This document shows, in pieces, positions 51,006 through 60,946 of a stretch of 64,000 nt of DNA (positions are counted from its first letter, which is position 1; every line of letters starts with the position of its first letter). This DNA is from Novosphingobium sp. ZN18A2 (GTDB lineage: Bacteria; Pseudomonadota; Alphaproteobacteria; Sphingomonadales; Sphingomonadaceae). The stretch covers positions 1,364,001-1,428,000 of the forward strand of contig NZ_CP136651.1 in NCBI RefSeq assembly GCF_036784765.1, read 5' to 3'. A program made the translations under genes and the position numbers. The notes below the pieces were generated by a model, which saw only the letters and a program-made list of their open reading frames with translations, searched no databases and had not been told where the DNA came from.

Positions 51006-52615
51006 GCGGCGAGGTGCGCAATATTCCCGCGGCGATCTCCGCGCTGGCGGACGGGCCGGAAACCCGCGCCCGCATCCGGCTGGCGGCGCTGGCCGCGGCG
51101 GCGGGCGGGATTTCCGGCGTGCTGCTGCTGGCGATTTCCGGATGGTTCCTTACCGCGGCGGCCGTTGCCGGGGCAGCCGGACCAGCGGTGGCGGCGGGTT
51201 TCAATTACCTGATTCCCAGTGCGCTGATCCGCCTGCTGGCGATCTTGCGCACGGTTGGCCGTTACGGAGAGCGTGTGCTGTCCCATCGCGCCGCCTTGCT
51301 GGCCATGGCGGACCTGCGTGCCGGGCTGTTCCGCCGCCTTGCCGAACAGGATACGCGCACCGCACCCGCGCTTTCCGGCGGCGATGCCAGTGCGCGGCTG
51401 ATCGGCGATATCGATGCGCTGGAAAACCTTGTGGTGCGGCGGCCGTTGCTGGCGGGCAGTATAGCCAGCGCGATTGCCGGCGCGGCGTTGACGCTGCTGG
51501 CGGGCTGGCTGGCGGGCCTTGCACTTGCCGTGCTTCTGGCGACGCTGCCGCCCGTGATCACCCGGCTGTCGCGGCGCCTTGCCGCCCCGGCCGCGCGCGA
51601 GGCGGCTGACGCGCTGGGCGCGTTGCGCAGCCGCTTCGTGGAACTTGCCGCCGCCCGCACCGAAATCGCCGCCTATGGCATCGTCGCGCAAGCGGCGGAG
51701 ACACTCACGCCCGATATAGACCGCTTCCGCGCGGCCAGGCGCACGTTGGTTGCCACCGAAGCGAAGCTGGGGGCCGTGATCGCGCTTTATGGCGGCGTGG
51801 CCGTGGCGCTGGTGCTGATGCTGGCGGACGCGGGCGCGGCGTTGACCGCGCTGGGCGCATTGGCGGCGGCAGGCGCGGCGGAAGCGATGGCCGCCTTCGC
51901 CCAGTCGAACATCAAGGATGCCGGCGCGGCGGAAAGCATGGGTCGCCTGCTGGCGCTGGAAAATGCCGACGCGCCCACCGTCCAACCGGTCGTGACGGAA
52001 GGGAACGCCGCATTGACGCTGGGCACGCAGCTATATCCTCAGGGCGCGCGCGTTGCCGTATGCGGCCCTTCCGGTTCCGGAAAAACGATGCTTCTTGAAC
52101 AGCTTGCGGGAGAAAGGTGGGCAAGCCTGCCCGTTGCTCTGGGTGGGGCCGCGCTCTCCGCGCTTCCCGCAAGCGCGATTGCGGCCGGCTTCTCCCTGTC
52201 GCCGCAGGATGCGCCGGTGGTGATCGGGACGGTGGCCGACAACTTGCGCGTCGCCCGCCCGCACGTGGACGAAGCGGCGATGTGGCGGGCGTTGGAACTG
52301 GCGTGTTTGGACGTGCGCGTGCGCGCGCTTCCCGGCGGGCTGGACACCCGCATCGGCGAAGGCGGGGTGGCGCTTTCGGGGGGAGAGCGCAAGCGGCTGT
52401 CACTGGCGCGTGCCGTGTTGGCGGAGCGGCCGTGGCTGCTGCTTGACGAGCCGACAGAGGGTCTAGACGCGCGGACAGAGGCAGAGCTTGTCCAGCGGTT
52501 GTCTGCATGGCTCGATCGCACGGGAACGGGGCTTGTCATCGCCTCGCACCGAGCCGCGCCACTTGCGCTGGCAAATCGGCGCATCGATGTGCAGGCGTTG
52601 CGGGAAAGTTCCTAG
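51002..52615 (+). CDS. cydC: Cysteine/glutathione ABC exporter CydC
   Basis: A 537-residue partner of CydD with six TM helices and an ATPase domain: Walker A GPSGSGKT, signature LSGGERKRLSLARAVL, LLDEPTEGLD. It forms the heterodimer CydDC, exporting cysteine and glutathione for bd maturation. It overlaps cydD by 4 bp and converges on the ArsR gene with 9 bp between stops. Confidence 0.92.
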   Translation: MSGEVRNIPAAISALADGPETRARIRLAALAAAAGGISGVLLLAISGWFLTAAAVAGAAGPAVAAGFNYLIPSALIRLLAILRTVGRYGERVLSHRAALLAMADLRAGLFRRLAEQDTRTAPALSGGDASARLIGDIDALENLVVRRPLLAGSIASAIAGAALTLLAGWLAGLALAVLLATLPPVITRLSRRLAAPAAREAADALGALRSRFVELAAARTEIAAYGIVAQAAETLTPDIDRFRAARRTLVATEAKLGAVIALYGGVAVALVLMLADAGAALTALGALAAAGAAEAMAAFAQSNIKDAGAAESMGRLLALENADAPTVQPVVTEGNAALTLGTQLYPQGARVAVCGPSGSGKTMLLEQLAGERWASLPVALGGAALSALPASAIAAGFSLSPQDAPVVIGTVADNLRVARPHVDEAAMWRALELACLDVRVRALPGGLDTRIGEGGVALSGGERKRLSLARAVLAERPWLLLDEPTEGLDARTEAELVQRLSAWLDRTGTGLVIASHRAAPLALANRRIDVQALRESS

Positions 52616-52624
52616 GATCTGACC

Positions 52625-52981
52625 TTAAGGGCGGGTCACGCGGGCGAAAACGGCCGCGCCGCCGGTGCCGCGAACCGGATCTGTGGGCGGCGCATCGGGC
52701 GATTTGCCCACAAGCCCGGCGCAGAATTCGTGCAGCTTCTGCAACGGCTCTCGGTTCAGGCTGTAGAATACCTGCTTGGCTTCGCGGCGCGCGGTGACAA
52801 GGTCCGCCTTGCGCAGCACGGCAAGCTGCTGCGAAAGGCCGGGCTGCGTAATCCCGGTGGACGCCTCTATATCGCCGACAGACCGTTCGCCGCCGATCAG
52901 CGCGGTCAGTAGCTCCAGCCTGACCGTATGGCCCAGAACGCGCAGCAGGTCCGCGTTGGTATCAAGATCGTCGCCGCTCAT
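52625..52981 (-). CDS. ArsR family transcriptional regulator
   Basis: A 118-residue winged helix of the ArsR type: LGHTVRLELLTALIGGERSVGDIEAS, TGITQPGLSQQLAVLRKADL and the wing TARREAKQVFYSL. Only one Cys (in EFCAGL) is present, so the two-Cys thiol/persulfide sensing of SqrR/BigR is not possible as drawn. ATG 52981 overlaps the peroxiredoxin stop by 4 bp; a longer frame to 53692 reads through that gene in another frame and is rejected. Confidence 0.88.
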   Translation of the reverse strand: MSGDDLDTNADLLRVLGHTVRLELLTALIGGERSVGDIEASTGITQPGLSQQLAVLRKADLVTARREAKQVFYSLNREPLQKLHEFCAGLVGKSPDAPPTDPVRGTGGAAVFARVTRP

Positions 52982-53664
52982 TTCCCGGCCTTTTCCGCGT
53001 CGGGCACGGTTGCATAGAACCAGTCGCTGGCGGTTTCCGAAGCCAGCACGTCGTCGATGGTGTGCAACGGTGCGCGCAGCAGGTCGTCCCCGTCCTGCCA
53101 GTCGGCGGGCGTCAGGACCGCGCCCTTGTCGGTTTTCCGCAACGCGGCGAGGATGCGCACCATCTCGTCGACCGAGCGTCCAATTTCCGAGGGATAGCAG
53201 GTCGATGCGCGAAGCGCGCCGTCGGGATCGAGGAAATATGTCGCCCGCACAGAGGCCGCATCGGGCGAATCCGCGCCGATCATTCCATAGGCACGCGCGA
53301 TTTCCAGCGTGGGATCTTCGATAATCGGGAAATCGACCCGCACGTTGAAACGGTCGTGGATCATGCGGATCCACGCAAGGTGCGAAAACAGGCTGTCGAC
53401 CGAAAGTGCAAGCAACTGGCAATCGAGCGCGGCAAAGCGCGGTTCGGCGCGGGCGAGGGCCACGAACTCGCTGGTGCAGACGGGCGTGAAATCCGCCGGG
53501 TGCGAAAACAGCACCACCCATTTGCCCCGGAATTCCGCCAGTTCGATCGGCCCGCGCGTGCTGCGCGCGCGGAAGTTGGGCGCGCGCTGGCCGATGCGCA
53601 GCGCCGGCGCGTCGGTCGGCTGGAACGTGCTGGCGGTCATTTCTCCGGGTTGCCCTTCGGTCAT
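52978..53664 (-). CDS. Peroxiredoxin (Prx6/1-Cys-like)
   Basis: A 228-residue thiol peroxidase of the Prx6-like group. The peroxidatic Cys63 is in the SHPADFTPVCTSEF motif; a second Cys (STCYP) is further on, so a resolving role is possible. It reduces peroxides using thiols. GGAG precedes the ATG at 53664; a second ATG (MTASTF) is eight codons in. It is the first gene of the operon with ArsR, facing the cyd cluster. Confidence 0.9.
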   Translation of the reverse strand: MTEGQPGEMTASTFQPTDAPALRIGQRAPNFRARSTRGPIELAEFRGKWVVLFSHPADFTPVCTSEFVALARAEPRFAALDCQLLALSVDSLFSHLAWIRMIHDRFNVRVDFPIIEDPTLEIARAYGMIGADSPDAASVRATYFLDPDGALRASTCYPSEIGRSVDEMVRILAALRKTDKGAVLTPADWQDGDDLLRAPLHTIDDVLASETASDWFYATVPDAEKAGK

Positions 53665-53684
53665 GCGATCTCCATCGCAGACAC

Positions 53685-53699
53685 TTACACACTTACACG
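53685..53699. promoter_or_regulatory. Tandem CTTACAC repeat upstream of the peroxiredoxin operon
   Basis: CTTACAC occurs twice (53685-53691 and 53693-53699) with one base between, reading GTGTAAGTGTGTAAG on the coding strand, about 21-35 bp before the ATG. The same heptamer is at 49434-49440 beside cydD. A direct-repeat operator for the ArsR protein is one explanation. Confidence 0.45.
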
Positions 53700-53777
53700 G
53701 TTAAGGCAAAACTGATTTAAGCGACATCCGGACGGAAAAGCGATGACGGCCGCGCAAGGTGCCCCGCAGGCCCGTTC

Positions 53778-55028
53778 CTATCCGCAGTCGCCAGTAAACA
53801 TGCCGTAGGCGAACGAGCAGGCATAGCATCGAACGGCCTCTGCCGGATCGTCGAAGCCTTCCGACCATCCGCGCATTTCATATGCCGCGTTCAGCGTTGC
53901 GAGCAGCACTTGCGCGGCGATCAGCGGGTCCACGATGCGGATCGAACCTTCGGCAAAGGCATCTACCAGCATTCCCGAAAACCGCCGCGCCACGCGTTCG
54001 GAGCGTTGCAGCACCGTGTTGCGCCGCTCAATCGGCACGGCCTGGAGCGCGGCCGTGCGCAACAGCGGGGTGGGATCGCGGAATTGCAGGTCCAGCAGTT
54101 CGGCGATCGAGCTGACGATGCGCGTCCAGCCGTCCGCATCCAGCGAAAGGGCGGCAAGCTGGACGGCGGACAGGCGCTCGTAACTGTTTTCGAAGCATTG
54201 CAGGACCAGGTCGTCCTTGGCGTCATGGTGGTGATAGAAGCTGCCCTTGGTCACGTTCAGGCCGCTGGCGATGCTTTGCACCGATGCGCCCTTGTACCCG
54301 CGCTGATTGATCATCTGCGTGGCCATCCGCAGGAACTCGGCCTGCGGCCCCTGTTCCGCCGTGCGCGATCGCCAGCCTTCCGAATGGGGCAGGGGCAGGG
54401 GGGGCCAGTTCTTGCCGGGGAGGGCGATGCCATTCCCGATCACGTCCATCAGCCGGTCTTTCACGCGTTCGAAATCGCGCGAGGAATAAAGCGGCGTCCA
54501 AGCCGGCAGCCAGAACACGATCTCAAGCAGGATGTGCGCGCGTGCGGTGGACAGCCGCTTTTCCGCGTCGTCTTCCGGTTCGCCAAAGAAGCCGCGGATC
54601 TTGCGGAACAGCTTTACATAGCTGTCGTTCAATGCGCGCAGCATATCTTCCGGCAGGGTGCGCATTTCGGAAAGGACGGCGATCCTTCCTTCGCTGCCGC
54701 GCCGAATGGAATCGCGCAGGTCGATATGCATGCCCACCCAGTGCGCCACGCGTTCGCGCGGGGTGGGATGCGCGCCGGCCTCGTCCGCCATTGCGGACAT
54801 CCGCTCTATCGTCGCGTCATAGACCGCCTGGACCAGTTGTTCCTTGCGCCGGAAATAATAGGTGATGCTGCTGGTGTTCAGCCCCACCATCCGCGCCACT
54901 TCCTGGAACGTGGTGCCCTTGATTCCGTGATCGTTCAGCAGGGTGGTCGCGGCGCGCACGATATCCTGCTTCTTCCGGCCGAAACGGTCGGGCTCGGCCG
55001 GATCTTCGCGTGATGTGGTGGCCGCCAT
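53778..55028 (-). CDS. Tandem-domain TetR family regulator
   Basis: A 416-residue protein made of two complete TetR units. The first HTH (about 20-66) reads KQDIVRAATTLLNDHG and GLNTSSITYYFRRKEQLV; the second (about 228-275) reads FLRMATQMINQRG and GLNVTKGSFYHHHDAKDDLV. Each is followed by its own ligand-domain-like helices. The fusion binds as one chain or as a dimer with four HTHs. It overlaps nothing and precedes the ligase gene by 8 bp on the same strand, so it is co-transcribed downstream of it. Confidence 0.88.
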   Translation of the reverse strand: MAATTSREDPAEPDRFGRKKQDIVRAATTLLNDHGIKGTTFQEVARMVGLNTSSITYYFRRKEQLVQAVYDATIERMSAMADEAGAHPTPRERVAHWVGMHIDLRDSIRRGSEGRIAVLSEMRTLPEDMLRALNDSYVKLFRKIRGFFGEPEDDAEKRLSTARAHILLEIVFWLPAWTPLYSSRDFERVKDRLMDVIGNGIALPGKNWPPLPLPHSEGWRSRTAEQGPQAEFLRMATQMINQRGYKGASVQSIASGLNVTKGSFYHHHDAKDDLVLQCFENSYERLSAVQLAALSLDADGWTRIVSSIAELLDLQFRDPTPLLRTAALQAVPIERRNTVLQRSERVARRFSGMLVDAFAEGSIRIVDPLIAAQVLLATLNAAYEMRGWSEGFDDPAEAVRCYACSFAYGMFTGDCG

Positions 55029-55036
55029 CGTGATGT

Positions 55037-56794
55037 CTATTCCGTTGCTGCATTGACGAACAGCTTGCGCAATTCGCCCTTCAAAATCTTGCCGTTAGCA
55101 TTGCGTGGCAGCGTTGCCTTGCTGAACACGATCCGAACCGGAATCTTGAACGCGGCAACGCGCGGGGCAAGCCACGCCTTCAGATCGTCCTCGTTCGCGC
55201 TTGTTCCGGGCGCGAGATAGACCACCGCCGCAGGCTCTTCCCCCAGAGTCTTGTGGGGAATGCCCACAAGGGCGGCGTCGGTTACGGCCGGATGTTCGTA
55301 CAGCGCGTTTTCCACTTCGGAGGAATAGATGTTCTCGCCGCCACGGATGATCACGTCCTTCGCGCGGTCGACGATGAAGCAAAAGCCTTCCGCGTCGATC
55401 CGGGCAAGGTCGCCGGTACGCACCCAGCCGTCGACAAACGTTGCGGCGGTGGCTTCGGGTCGGTTCCAGTAGCCGGCGACTATCATCGGGCCGCGCGCCC
55501 ACAATTCACCCACTTCCCCGGCGGGAAGAACGGTTACGCCGTCGTCCGCGCGAATTTCGATGTCGGCGACGGGCGCAGCCGGCCCGCACGAATCGGGGCG
55601 GTTGAGATAGTCCTCGGCGGAATGGTGGGTGACGGTGGCCATCGTTTCGGTCATGCCCCAGCCATTGCCGGGCAGGGCGCCGAAGGTCTGCCATATCGCC
55701 TGCACCAGTTCGGGCGCGGAAGGCGCGCCGCCATAGGCAATCGCTTCCAGAGACGAGAGATCGTAGGCCTCGCGATCAGGATGCTCGATCAACTGCCAGG
55801 CGATGAATGGCACGCCGCCGGTCAGCGTCACCTTCTCGCGCTCTATCAGTTCGAACGCCTTCACCGTGTCCCACTTGCGCATGAACACCAGCGTATTGCC
55901 CGCGAAGAGCGATCCCATCAGCGTGGCGCTGCACGCGGTTACGTGGAACAGCGGGATCACGATCAGCCCGGTGCGGTGCCGGGGCGCGGGTGGCGCTTCG
56001 CCACGGCGCAAGGCTGCCTGCGCCCCCGAATAGGCGCTGGTGACGATGTTGGTCACAAGGTTGCGATGCGTGCCCAGCGCGCCCTTGGGCTTGCCGGTGG
56101 TGCCGCTGGTGTAGAAAATCGTTGCCGGATCGTCCGGCGCGATGTCGGCGGCTGGCAGGTCGCGGGCGGGAAGCGCGGCATAATCGTGCGGCGTCCCGAT
56201 CAGGTCTTCCAGCAGCGTAACCCCGTCGGGCTTGCCGGCCGCGCGCGTTACAATGACCGTTTCCAGCGCCGGGCATTCGCCGCGATGGTCCGCGATCCGT
56301 TCCCAGCGTTCGGCGTCTGCGACCAGCGCCTTGCAGCCGCTGTTTTCAAGCCCGAAGGCAAGTTCGGGGCCGGTCCACCAGGCGTTGAGCGGCACCGCGA
56401 TGGCGCCGAGCACGGTCACCGCGAAGAAGCACACGCTCCATTCGGGCAGGTTGCGCATGGCGATGGCGACACGATCACCCTTTCCGATCCCGCGCGCGCG
56501 AAGTGCGTGCGAAAGAGTGGCGACCGCCTTGTGCCAGTCCGCGAACGAAACCCGCTCGTCCTCGAACACATGGAACGTGCGGTCGCCGTGTTCGATCGCC
56601 TTGCCGGCAAGTGCGGCAAGGCTGGGCAGGGCGTTCTTCCAGACGCGCGTGGGGACGCCGCGCACCTCCACCGTTTCCATCTCGAACGGGGTTCCCGGTG
56701 CGCAAAGCGTTTCGCGCACCTTTTCGATCCGCATTGCGGGCCAGTTGTCAGGGATGACGAACGTTCCGCGTGGCGCGGTTGCCGGTTCGCCCAT
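55037..56794 (-). CDS. AMP-forming acyl-CoA ligase
   Basis: A 585-residue class I adenylate-forming enzyme. P-loop-like motif YTSGTTGKPKGALGTH, the A5 element GWGMTETM, A8 VRTGDLARIDAEG and the C-terminal Lys of NANGKILKGELR are present. It activates a carboxylic acid to its CoA ester. Neighbours (thiolase, CMD-family protein, dehydrogenase) point to beta-oxidation of an unusual acid. The substrate is not predictable. Confidence 0.9.
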   Translation of the reverse strand: MGEPATAPRGTFVIPDNWPAMRIEKVRETLCAPGTPFEMETVEVRGVPTRVWKNALPSLAALAGKAIEHGDRTFHVFEDERVSFADWHKAVATLSHALRARGIGKGDRVAIAMRNLPEWSVCFFAVTVLGAIAVPLNAWWTGPELAFGLENSGCKALVADAERWERIADHRGECPALETVIVTRAAGKPDGVTLLEDLIGTPHDYAALPARDLPAADIAPDDPATIFYTSGTTGKPKGALGTHRNLVTNIVTSAYSGAQAALRRGEAPPAPRHRTGLIVIPLFHVTACSATLMGSLFAGNTLVFMRKWDTVKAFELIEREKVTLTGGVPFIAWQLIEHPDREAYDLSSLEAIAYGGAPSAPELVQAIWQTFGALPGNGWGMTETMATVTHHSAEDYLNRPDSCGPAAPVADIEIRADDGVTVLPAGEVGELWARGPMIVAGYWNRPEATAATFVDGWVRTGDLARIDAEGFCFIVDRAKDVIIRGGENIYSSEVENALYEHPAVTDAALVGIPHKTLGEEPAAVVYLAPGTSANEDDLKAWLAPRVAAFKIPVRIVFSKATLPRNANGKILKGELRKLFVNAATE

Positions 56795-56854
56795 CTATTC
56801 TCTCCCGTTCGTTCGGCCCGCCGTTCGCGGCGTGGCGGTTTTATGCCCCGTTGT

Positions 56855-57427
56855 TCATCCCGTGCGCCGGTCAAGCGCCGGGTCCAGCACCTGTCCTTCG
56901 TCAAGTTGCACGCCGAAGGTGTTCAGCATCATGGATACCTGGGTGTACTGTCCGACCGTGAAGACCAGGTCCATCCGGCCCCGGTCGCCCAGGTCCGAAA
57001 GTGCGGCCCAGGTTGCGTCGGTAATGAAATGTTCGCGCACCAGTTCGTCGCACGCGGTCAGCGCCGCGCGGTCGAGACCGGACCAGCCAGGCGCATCGGG
57101 GCCTTGCTTGATCGCTTCGATTTCTTCGGCGGTAAGCCCGGCATTCAGCCCGATGCGCGTGTGCTGTGTGAATTCGTAACCCGATCCGCACAGGAACCCG
57201 GTGCGCAGGATCACGATTTCGCGCAACCGTGCATCGAGGCTGTTCTTGCGCGACAGCGTATAGCTGCCCCAGCCGAGAAAGGCTTTCAGCGCCTCCGGTC
57301 CGCGCGCCAGCGTGCGGAAGATGTTGAGCACCTGCCCCCGCTGCATGACGGGGGCAAGCGCATCGGCCTGTTCCGCGTCGATCCGGTCAAGGTCGACCGG
57401 ATCGATCCGCGGAGACGAGAGCCGCAT
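56855..57427 (-). CDS. Carboxymuconolactone decarboxylase (CMD) family protein
   Basis: A 190-residue protein of the CMD/AhpD fold: LDARLREIVILRTGFLCGSGYEFTQHTRIGLNAG (positions about 78-111) contains the CMD-type helix with Glu and His (EFTQH) and a single Cys instead of the CxxC of AhpD. The exact role is unknown; a decarboxylase/hydratase-like step or detoxification is possible. Its ATG overlaps the thiolase stop by one base. Confidence 0.82.
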   Translation of the reverse strand: MRLSSPRIDPVDLDRIDAEQADALAPVMQRGQVLNIFRTLARGPEALKAFLGWGSYTLSRKNSLDARLREIVILRTGFLCGSGYEFTQHTRIGLNAGLTAEEIEAIKQGPDAPGWSGLDRAALTACDELVREHFITDATWAALSDLGDRGRMDLVFTVGQYTQVSMMLNTFGVQLDEGQVLDPALDRRTG

Positions 57428-58602
57428 CAGAGAACCTCGAACAGGCCCGCGGCGCCCATGCCGCCACCCACGCACATGGTGACGACCACGTATTTCACGC
57501 CGCGACGCTTGCCTTCGATCAGCGCGTGCGCGGTGCAGCGCGCGCCGGTCATGCCATAAGGGTGGCCGATGGAGATCGCCCCGCCGTTAACGTTGAACCG
57601 ATCGTTGTCGATGCCCAGCTTGTCACGGCAATAGAGCGCCTGCACCGCGAAGGCCTCGTTCAGTTCCCAAAGGCCGATGTCGTCGATCTTGAGGTCGAAC
57701 CGTTCAAGCAACTTGGGAATGGCGAAAACCGGGCCGATGCCCATTTCGTCAGGCTCTGTTCCCGCGACGGCCATGCCGACATAGCGGCCCAGCGGCGCAA
57801 GGCCCCTTTTCGCTGCAAGCGCCGCTTCCATCACCACCACGGCGGCGGAACCGTCCGAAAGCTGGCTGGCGTTGCCCGCGGTGACGATCCCGTCCGCCAG
57901 AACGGGGTTGAGCGCGGCGAGCGTTTCGAGCGTTGTTTCGGGGCGGTTGCCTTCGTCCCTGGTGATCGTCACGTCCTTGAACGAGACTTCGCCCGTCTCC
58001 TTGTTCATCACGCCCATCGTGGCATCGCAGGCGACGATTTCGTCATCGAACTTGCCGGCTGCCTGCGCGGCGGCGGTGCGCTGCTGCGACTGGAAGGCAT
58101 ATTCGTCGCACTGTTCGCGCGTGATGCCGTACCGCTTGCCCACGACTTCGGCGGTCTGGAGCATCGGCATGTAGATCGCGGGATGCATTTCCATCAGCGA
58201 CTTGTCAGGGCCGACGCGCATTTCCTTGGTCTGGACCAGGCTGATCGATTCCTGCCCGCCCGCGGCGACCACGTCCATTCGGTCAATCACCACCTGTTTC
58301 GATGCGGTGGCAATGCTCATCAGGCCGGAAGAGCACTGGCGGTCCATGCTCATGCCCGAAACGGTGACGGGAAGCCCCGCGCGCAGCGCCACCTGTCGTG
58401 CGATATTGCCGGCCTGATTGCCCTGCTGCAGTGCCGCGCCCCACAGCACGTCATCAACTTCGGCGCCTTCGATCCCCGCGCGCTCTACCGCGGCCTTCAG
58501 CGAATAGGCGCCCAGCGTTGCACCGGCAGTGGCGTTAAAGCCGCCCTTGTAGGCGCGGCCAATGGGTGTGCGGGCTGCACTGACGATAACGGCATCGCGC
58601 AT
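57427..58602 (-). CDS. Acetyl-CoA acyltransferase (thiolase)
   Basis: A 391-residue thiolase. The acyl-accepting Cys90 is in [11 protein letters not shown], the C-terminal catalytic His lies in [13 protein letters not shown] and the second Cys in [10 protein letters not shown]. Length is the usual 390. It should cleave a 3-ketoacyl-CoA or condense acetyl-CoA. It is followed by the CMD-family gene with a one-base overlap, so they form an operon. Confidence 0.93.
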   Translation of the reverse strand: MRDAVIVSAARTPIGRAYKGGFNATAGATLGAYSLKAAVERAGIEGAEVDDVLWGAALQQGNQAGNIARQVALRAGLPVTVSGMSMDRQCSSGLMSIATASKQVVIDRMDVVAAGGQESISLVQTKEMRVGPDKSLMEMHPAIYMPMLQTAEVVGKRYGITREQCDEYAFQSQQRTAAAQAAGKFDDEIVACDATMGVMNKETGEVSFKDVTITRDEGNRPETTLETLAALNPVLADGIVTAGNASQLSDGSAAVVVMEAALAAKRGLAPLGRYVGMAVAGTEPDEMGIGPVFAIPKLLERFDLKIDDIGLWELNEAFAVQALYCRDKLGIDNDRFNVNGGAISIGHPYGMTGARCTAHALIEGKRRGVKYVVVTMCVGGGMGAAGLFEVL

Positions 58603-58901
58603 GGAAAATCTCTCCCGTTGGAACTGGTGGCCGGCAGCTTGCCGGGCGTCATGAACCTTCTAGACTCGGGGCGAGGCTCAGGCAAGACGGCGAAATTGCC
58701 GTCCCGAAAAGGCGGTATGGCGAAATAGCTTCGGGCGATCCCTTGGTTTCCGTAACGTAAAGTAGGAAATTTGCAGGTGCTGGTCACTATGGACCTTGCG
58801 CCGGGCTTGCGTCTGCTTCGATTCAAAGTTTACGGTATGGTCGAAAACAAGCCGGAGCCTCCGCGTCCGGAACGGTGTCCGGACAGGGAGAGAATGCGGC
58901 T
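58603..58901. other. Divergent promoter region, no gene seen
   Basis: This 299-bp gap separates the divergent thiolase and thioesterase operons. It contains an AT-richer zone near 58750-58840 (TAACGTAAAGTAGGAAATTT; CAAAGTTTACGGTATGG) where both promoters probably lie. I found no perfect operator dyad here and no ORF. Confidence 0.5.
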
Positions 58902-59678
58902 GTGAGCCTTGGTGATCTTGTAAAGCGCATCGAACCGTCGGGGGGCGGATTCGTGCTCCATGGCGCGGACGGCTGGACGCAGGGGCGCACGATGTATGGG
59001 GGCGCGTCCACGCTGATCGCTTATGCGGCAGCGCGGCGCGCGTTTGCCGATCTTCCACCCTTGCGGGGCGCGCAGGTGGGTTTCGTGGGTCCGGTGGGCG
59101 AGGATCTTGATATTTCGGTGTCGATGCTGCGCCAGGGGCGCAACGTCTCGCAAGTCGTTACCGACATGTTCTGCGATGGCCAGATCGTGCATCGCTGCCT
59201 GTGGCTGTTCGGCAGCGCGCGAGAGCCGAACGCGAAGGTCGAGCCGCAGCGGGTGGAGGGCGTTTTGGCGGTCGATACCGCGGACGAGATGCCGCCGCCG
59301 ATGGACAACCTCCATTTCATCCGAAAGCTTGAGCTTCGCCGTGCGGAAGGCAGAGGCGGTTCGCGGCCCGGCACGGTGCGTCGCTGGGCCCGTTTCCGCG
59401 AACGTTCGGGCCTCGATCCGATCGGTGAACTGCTTGGCATTGGCGATGCGCTGCCGCCCGGATCGATGCGCACGATGCGGCGGCGCGGCCCGATCAGTTC
59501 GATCAACTGGTCGCTTACCCTGCTCAACGACCATCCGCAGACGCGCGATGGCTGGTGGCTGCTGGAAACATCGTCGAACTTCGCGGATGACGGCTTCAGC
59601 AGCGAAACGCTGCGGTGCTGGAATGCTGACGGGGTAGAAGTTATGCGCGGCCTGCAAAGTGTCGCGATATTCGGATAG
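58902..59678 (+). CDS. Acyl-CoA thioesterase-like double-hotdog protein
   Basis: A 258-residue protein of the TesB-like double-hotdog fold, with no signal peptide. Blocks are TQGRTMYGGASTLIAYAAARRA at the start, LPPLRGAQVGFVGPVGEDLDI, and SSINWSLTLLNDHPQTRDGWWLLE near the C-terminus. The start GTG 58902 has SD AGGGAGA about 10 nt upstream; an upstream GTG at 58875 overlaps that SD. It probably hydrolyses or binds acyl-CoA. First gene of a rightward operon with the serine hydrolase. Confidence 0.8.
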   Translation: MSLGDLVKRIEPSGGGFVLHGADGWTQGRTMYGGASTLIAYAAARRAFADLPPLRGAQVGFVGPVGEDLDISVSMLRQGRNVSQVVTDMFCDGQIVHRCLWLFGSAREPNAKVEPQRVEGVLAVDTADEMPPPMDNLHFIRKLELRRAEGRGGSRPGTVRRWARFRERSGLDPIGELLGIGDALPPGSMRTMRRRGPISSINWSLTLLNDHPQTRDGWWLLETSSNFADDGFSSETLRCWNADGVEVMRGLQSVAIFG

Positions 59679-59689
59679 GGATTCAGCTT

Positions 59690-60925
59690 ATGGGCGAGAT
59701 GATTTCAGCGGCACAGGCCGGGTTCGACGAAGGCCGGCTGGCGCGGATCGGAGCCTTCGTTGACGAAGCCTATGTCTCGCCGGGCAAGTTGCCTTGCGCT
59801 CAGCTTCTGCTGGCGCGCGGCGGCAAGCCCTTTCACCGCTTTTCGATCGGACAGGCGCGCGCCGATGGTACGCCGGTGCGCGACGATACGATCTTCCGCA
59901 TCGCTTCGATGACCAAGCCGATCACGTCGATCGCGTTCATGATGCTGGTAGAGGAAGGCAAGGTCGCGCTTGACGATCCGGTGACGCGCGTGATCCCCGA
60001 ATTCGCGCGGCTGGGCGTCTATACCGGCGGGGGCGGGGAAGTGGACTTCATGCCCGCAGGCCCCGCGGCGCAGATGCGCATGGTGGATCTTCTGGCGCAT
60101 ATGTCCGGGCTGACATACGGCATACAGAATCGCACCAACGTGGATGCCGCCTATCGCAAGGGCGCGCTGGACGGGCATCGCAAGCTGCCGGGCAACGATC
60201 ACTTCCTAGAAGAGCTGTCAAAGATCCCGCTGGAATTCTCTCCTGCATCAAGCTGGAATTACTCGGTTTCCACCGACGTTATCGGCACGATTGTCGCCCG
60301 CCTTTCAGGCATGAGCCTGGGCGAGTTCTTCCGTACCCGCATTTTCGAACCGCTGGGCATGATCGACACCGGGTTCCACTGCCCGCCGGAAAAGGCCGAC
60401 CGGCTGTGCGATGCCTGGCAATATGTTCCGGGCAAGCCGCCAAAGCTGATAGAGAAAGCATCCGGCAGCAACTTGACCAGGCCCGCGCAGTTCGAAAGCG
60501 GCGGGGGCGGCCTGCTATCTACGCTGGACGACTATCACCGCTTCTGCGCGATGCTGATCGGGCGCGGTGCGGCAAACGGCGCGCGGATCGTTTCGCCCAA
60601 GACGCTGGACCTGATGACGCGCAATCACCTGCCGGGCGGCGCCGACCTGACCGAGATGTCAAAGTCGCTGTTCAGCGAAGCCTATAATGCGGGAACCGGC
60701 TTCGGCCTTGGCTTCGGCATAACGCTGGACCCGGCGCGCACGCTTGTTCCGGGCACGCCCGGCGAGTTTTTCTGGGGCGGCATCTATTCCACCGCGTTCT
60801 TCGTCGATCCGGTCGAAAAGCTGCACATGGGTTTCATGACCCAGCTTCTGCCGTCATCTTCCTATCCCATCCGTCGTCAGCTCAAGACGCTGATCTATGG
60901 CGCCATGACAGACAGTTACGCCTGA
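59690..60925 (+). CDS. Serine hydrolase of the beta-lactamase/esterase (EstB) family
   Basis: A 411-residue penicillin-binding-protein-fold hydrolase. The SxxK motif is SMTK at 73-76, the second motif is YSV (in WNYSVSTD), and a GTG/HxG-like element lies in the C-terminal third. No signal peptide, so an intracellular esterase (EstB-like) is more likely than a beta-lactamase. It sits between a thioesterase and a hydroxyacyl-CoA dehydrogenase, suggesting ester or lactone opening in the pathway. Confidence 0.85.
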   Translation: MGEMISAAQAGFDEGRLARIGAFVDEAYVSPGKLPCAQLLLARGGKPFHRFSIGQARADGTPVRDDTIFRIASMTKPITSIAFMMLVEEGKVALDDPVTRVIPEFARLGVYTGGGGEVDFMPAGPAAQMRMVDLLAHMSGLTYGIQNRTNVDAAYRKGALDGHRKLPGNDHFLEELSKIPLEFSPASSWNYSVSTDVIGTIVARLSGMSLGEFFRTRIFEPLGMIDTGFHCPPEKADRLCDAWQYVPGKPPKLIEKASGSNLTRPAQFESGGGGLLSTLDDYHRFCAMLIGRGAANGARIVSPKTLDLMTRNHLPGGADLTEMSKSLFSEAYNAGTGFGLGFGITLDPARTLVPGTPGEFFWGGIYSTAFFVDPVEKLHMGFMTQLLPSSSYPIRRQLKTLIYGAMTDSYA

Positions 60926-60946
60926 TACCCGAGAGGATTTATCAAG

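Noticed and set aside
55253..57559. 768-codon open frame on + strand across the ligase, CMD and thiolase genes
   Set aside because: Antisense to three conserved genes, low-complexity Arg/Gly/His-rich product, no recognisable motif.
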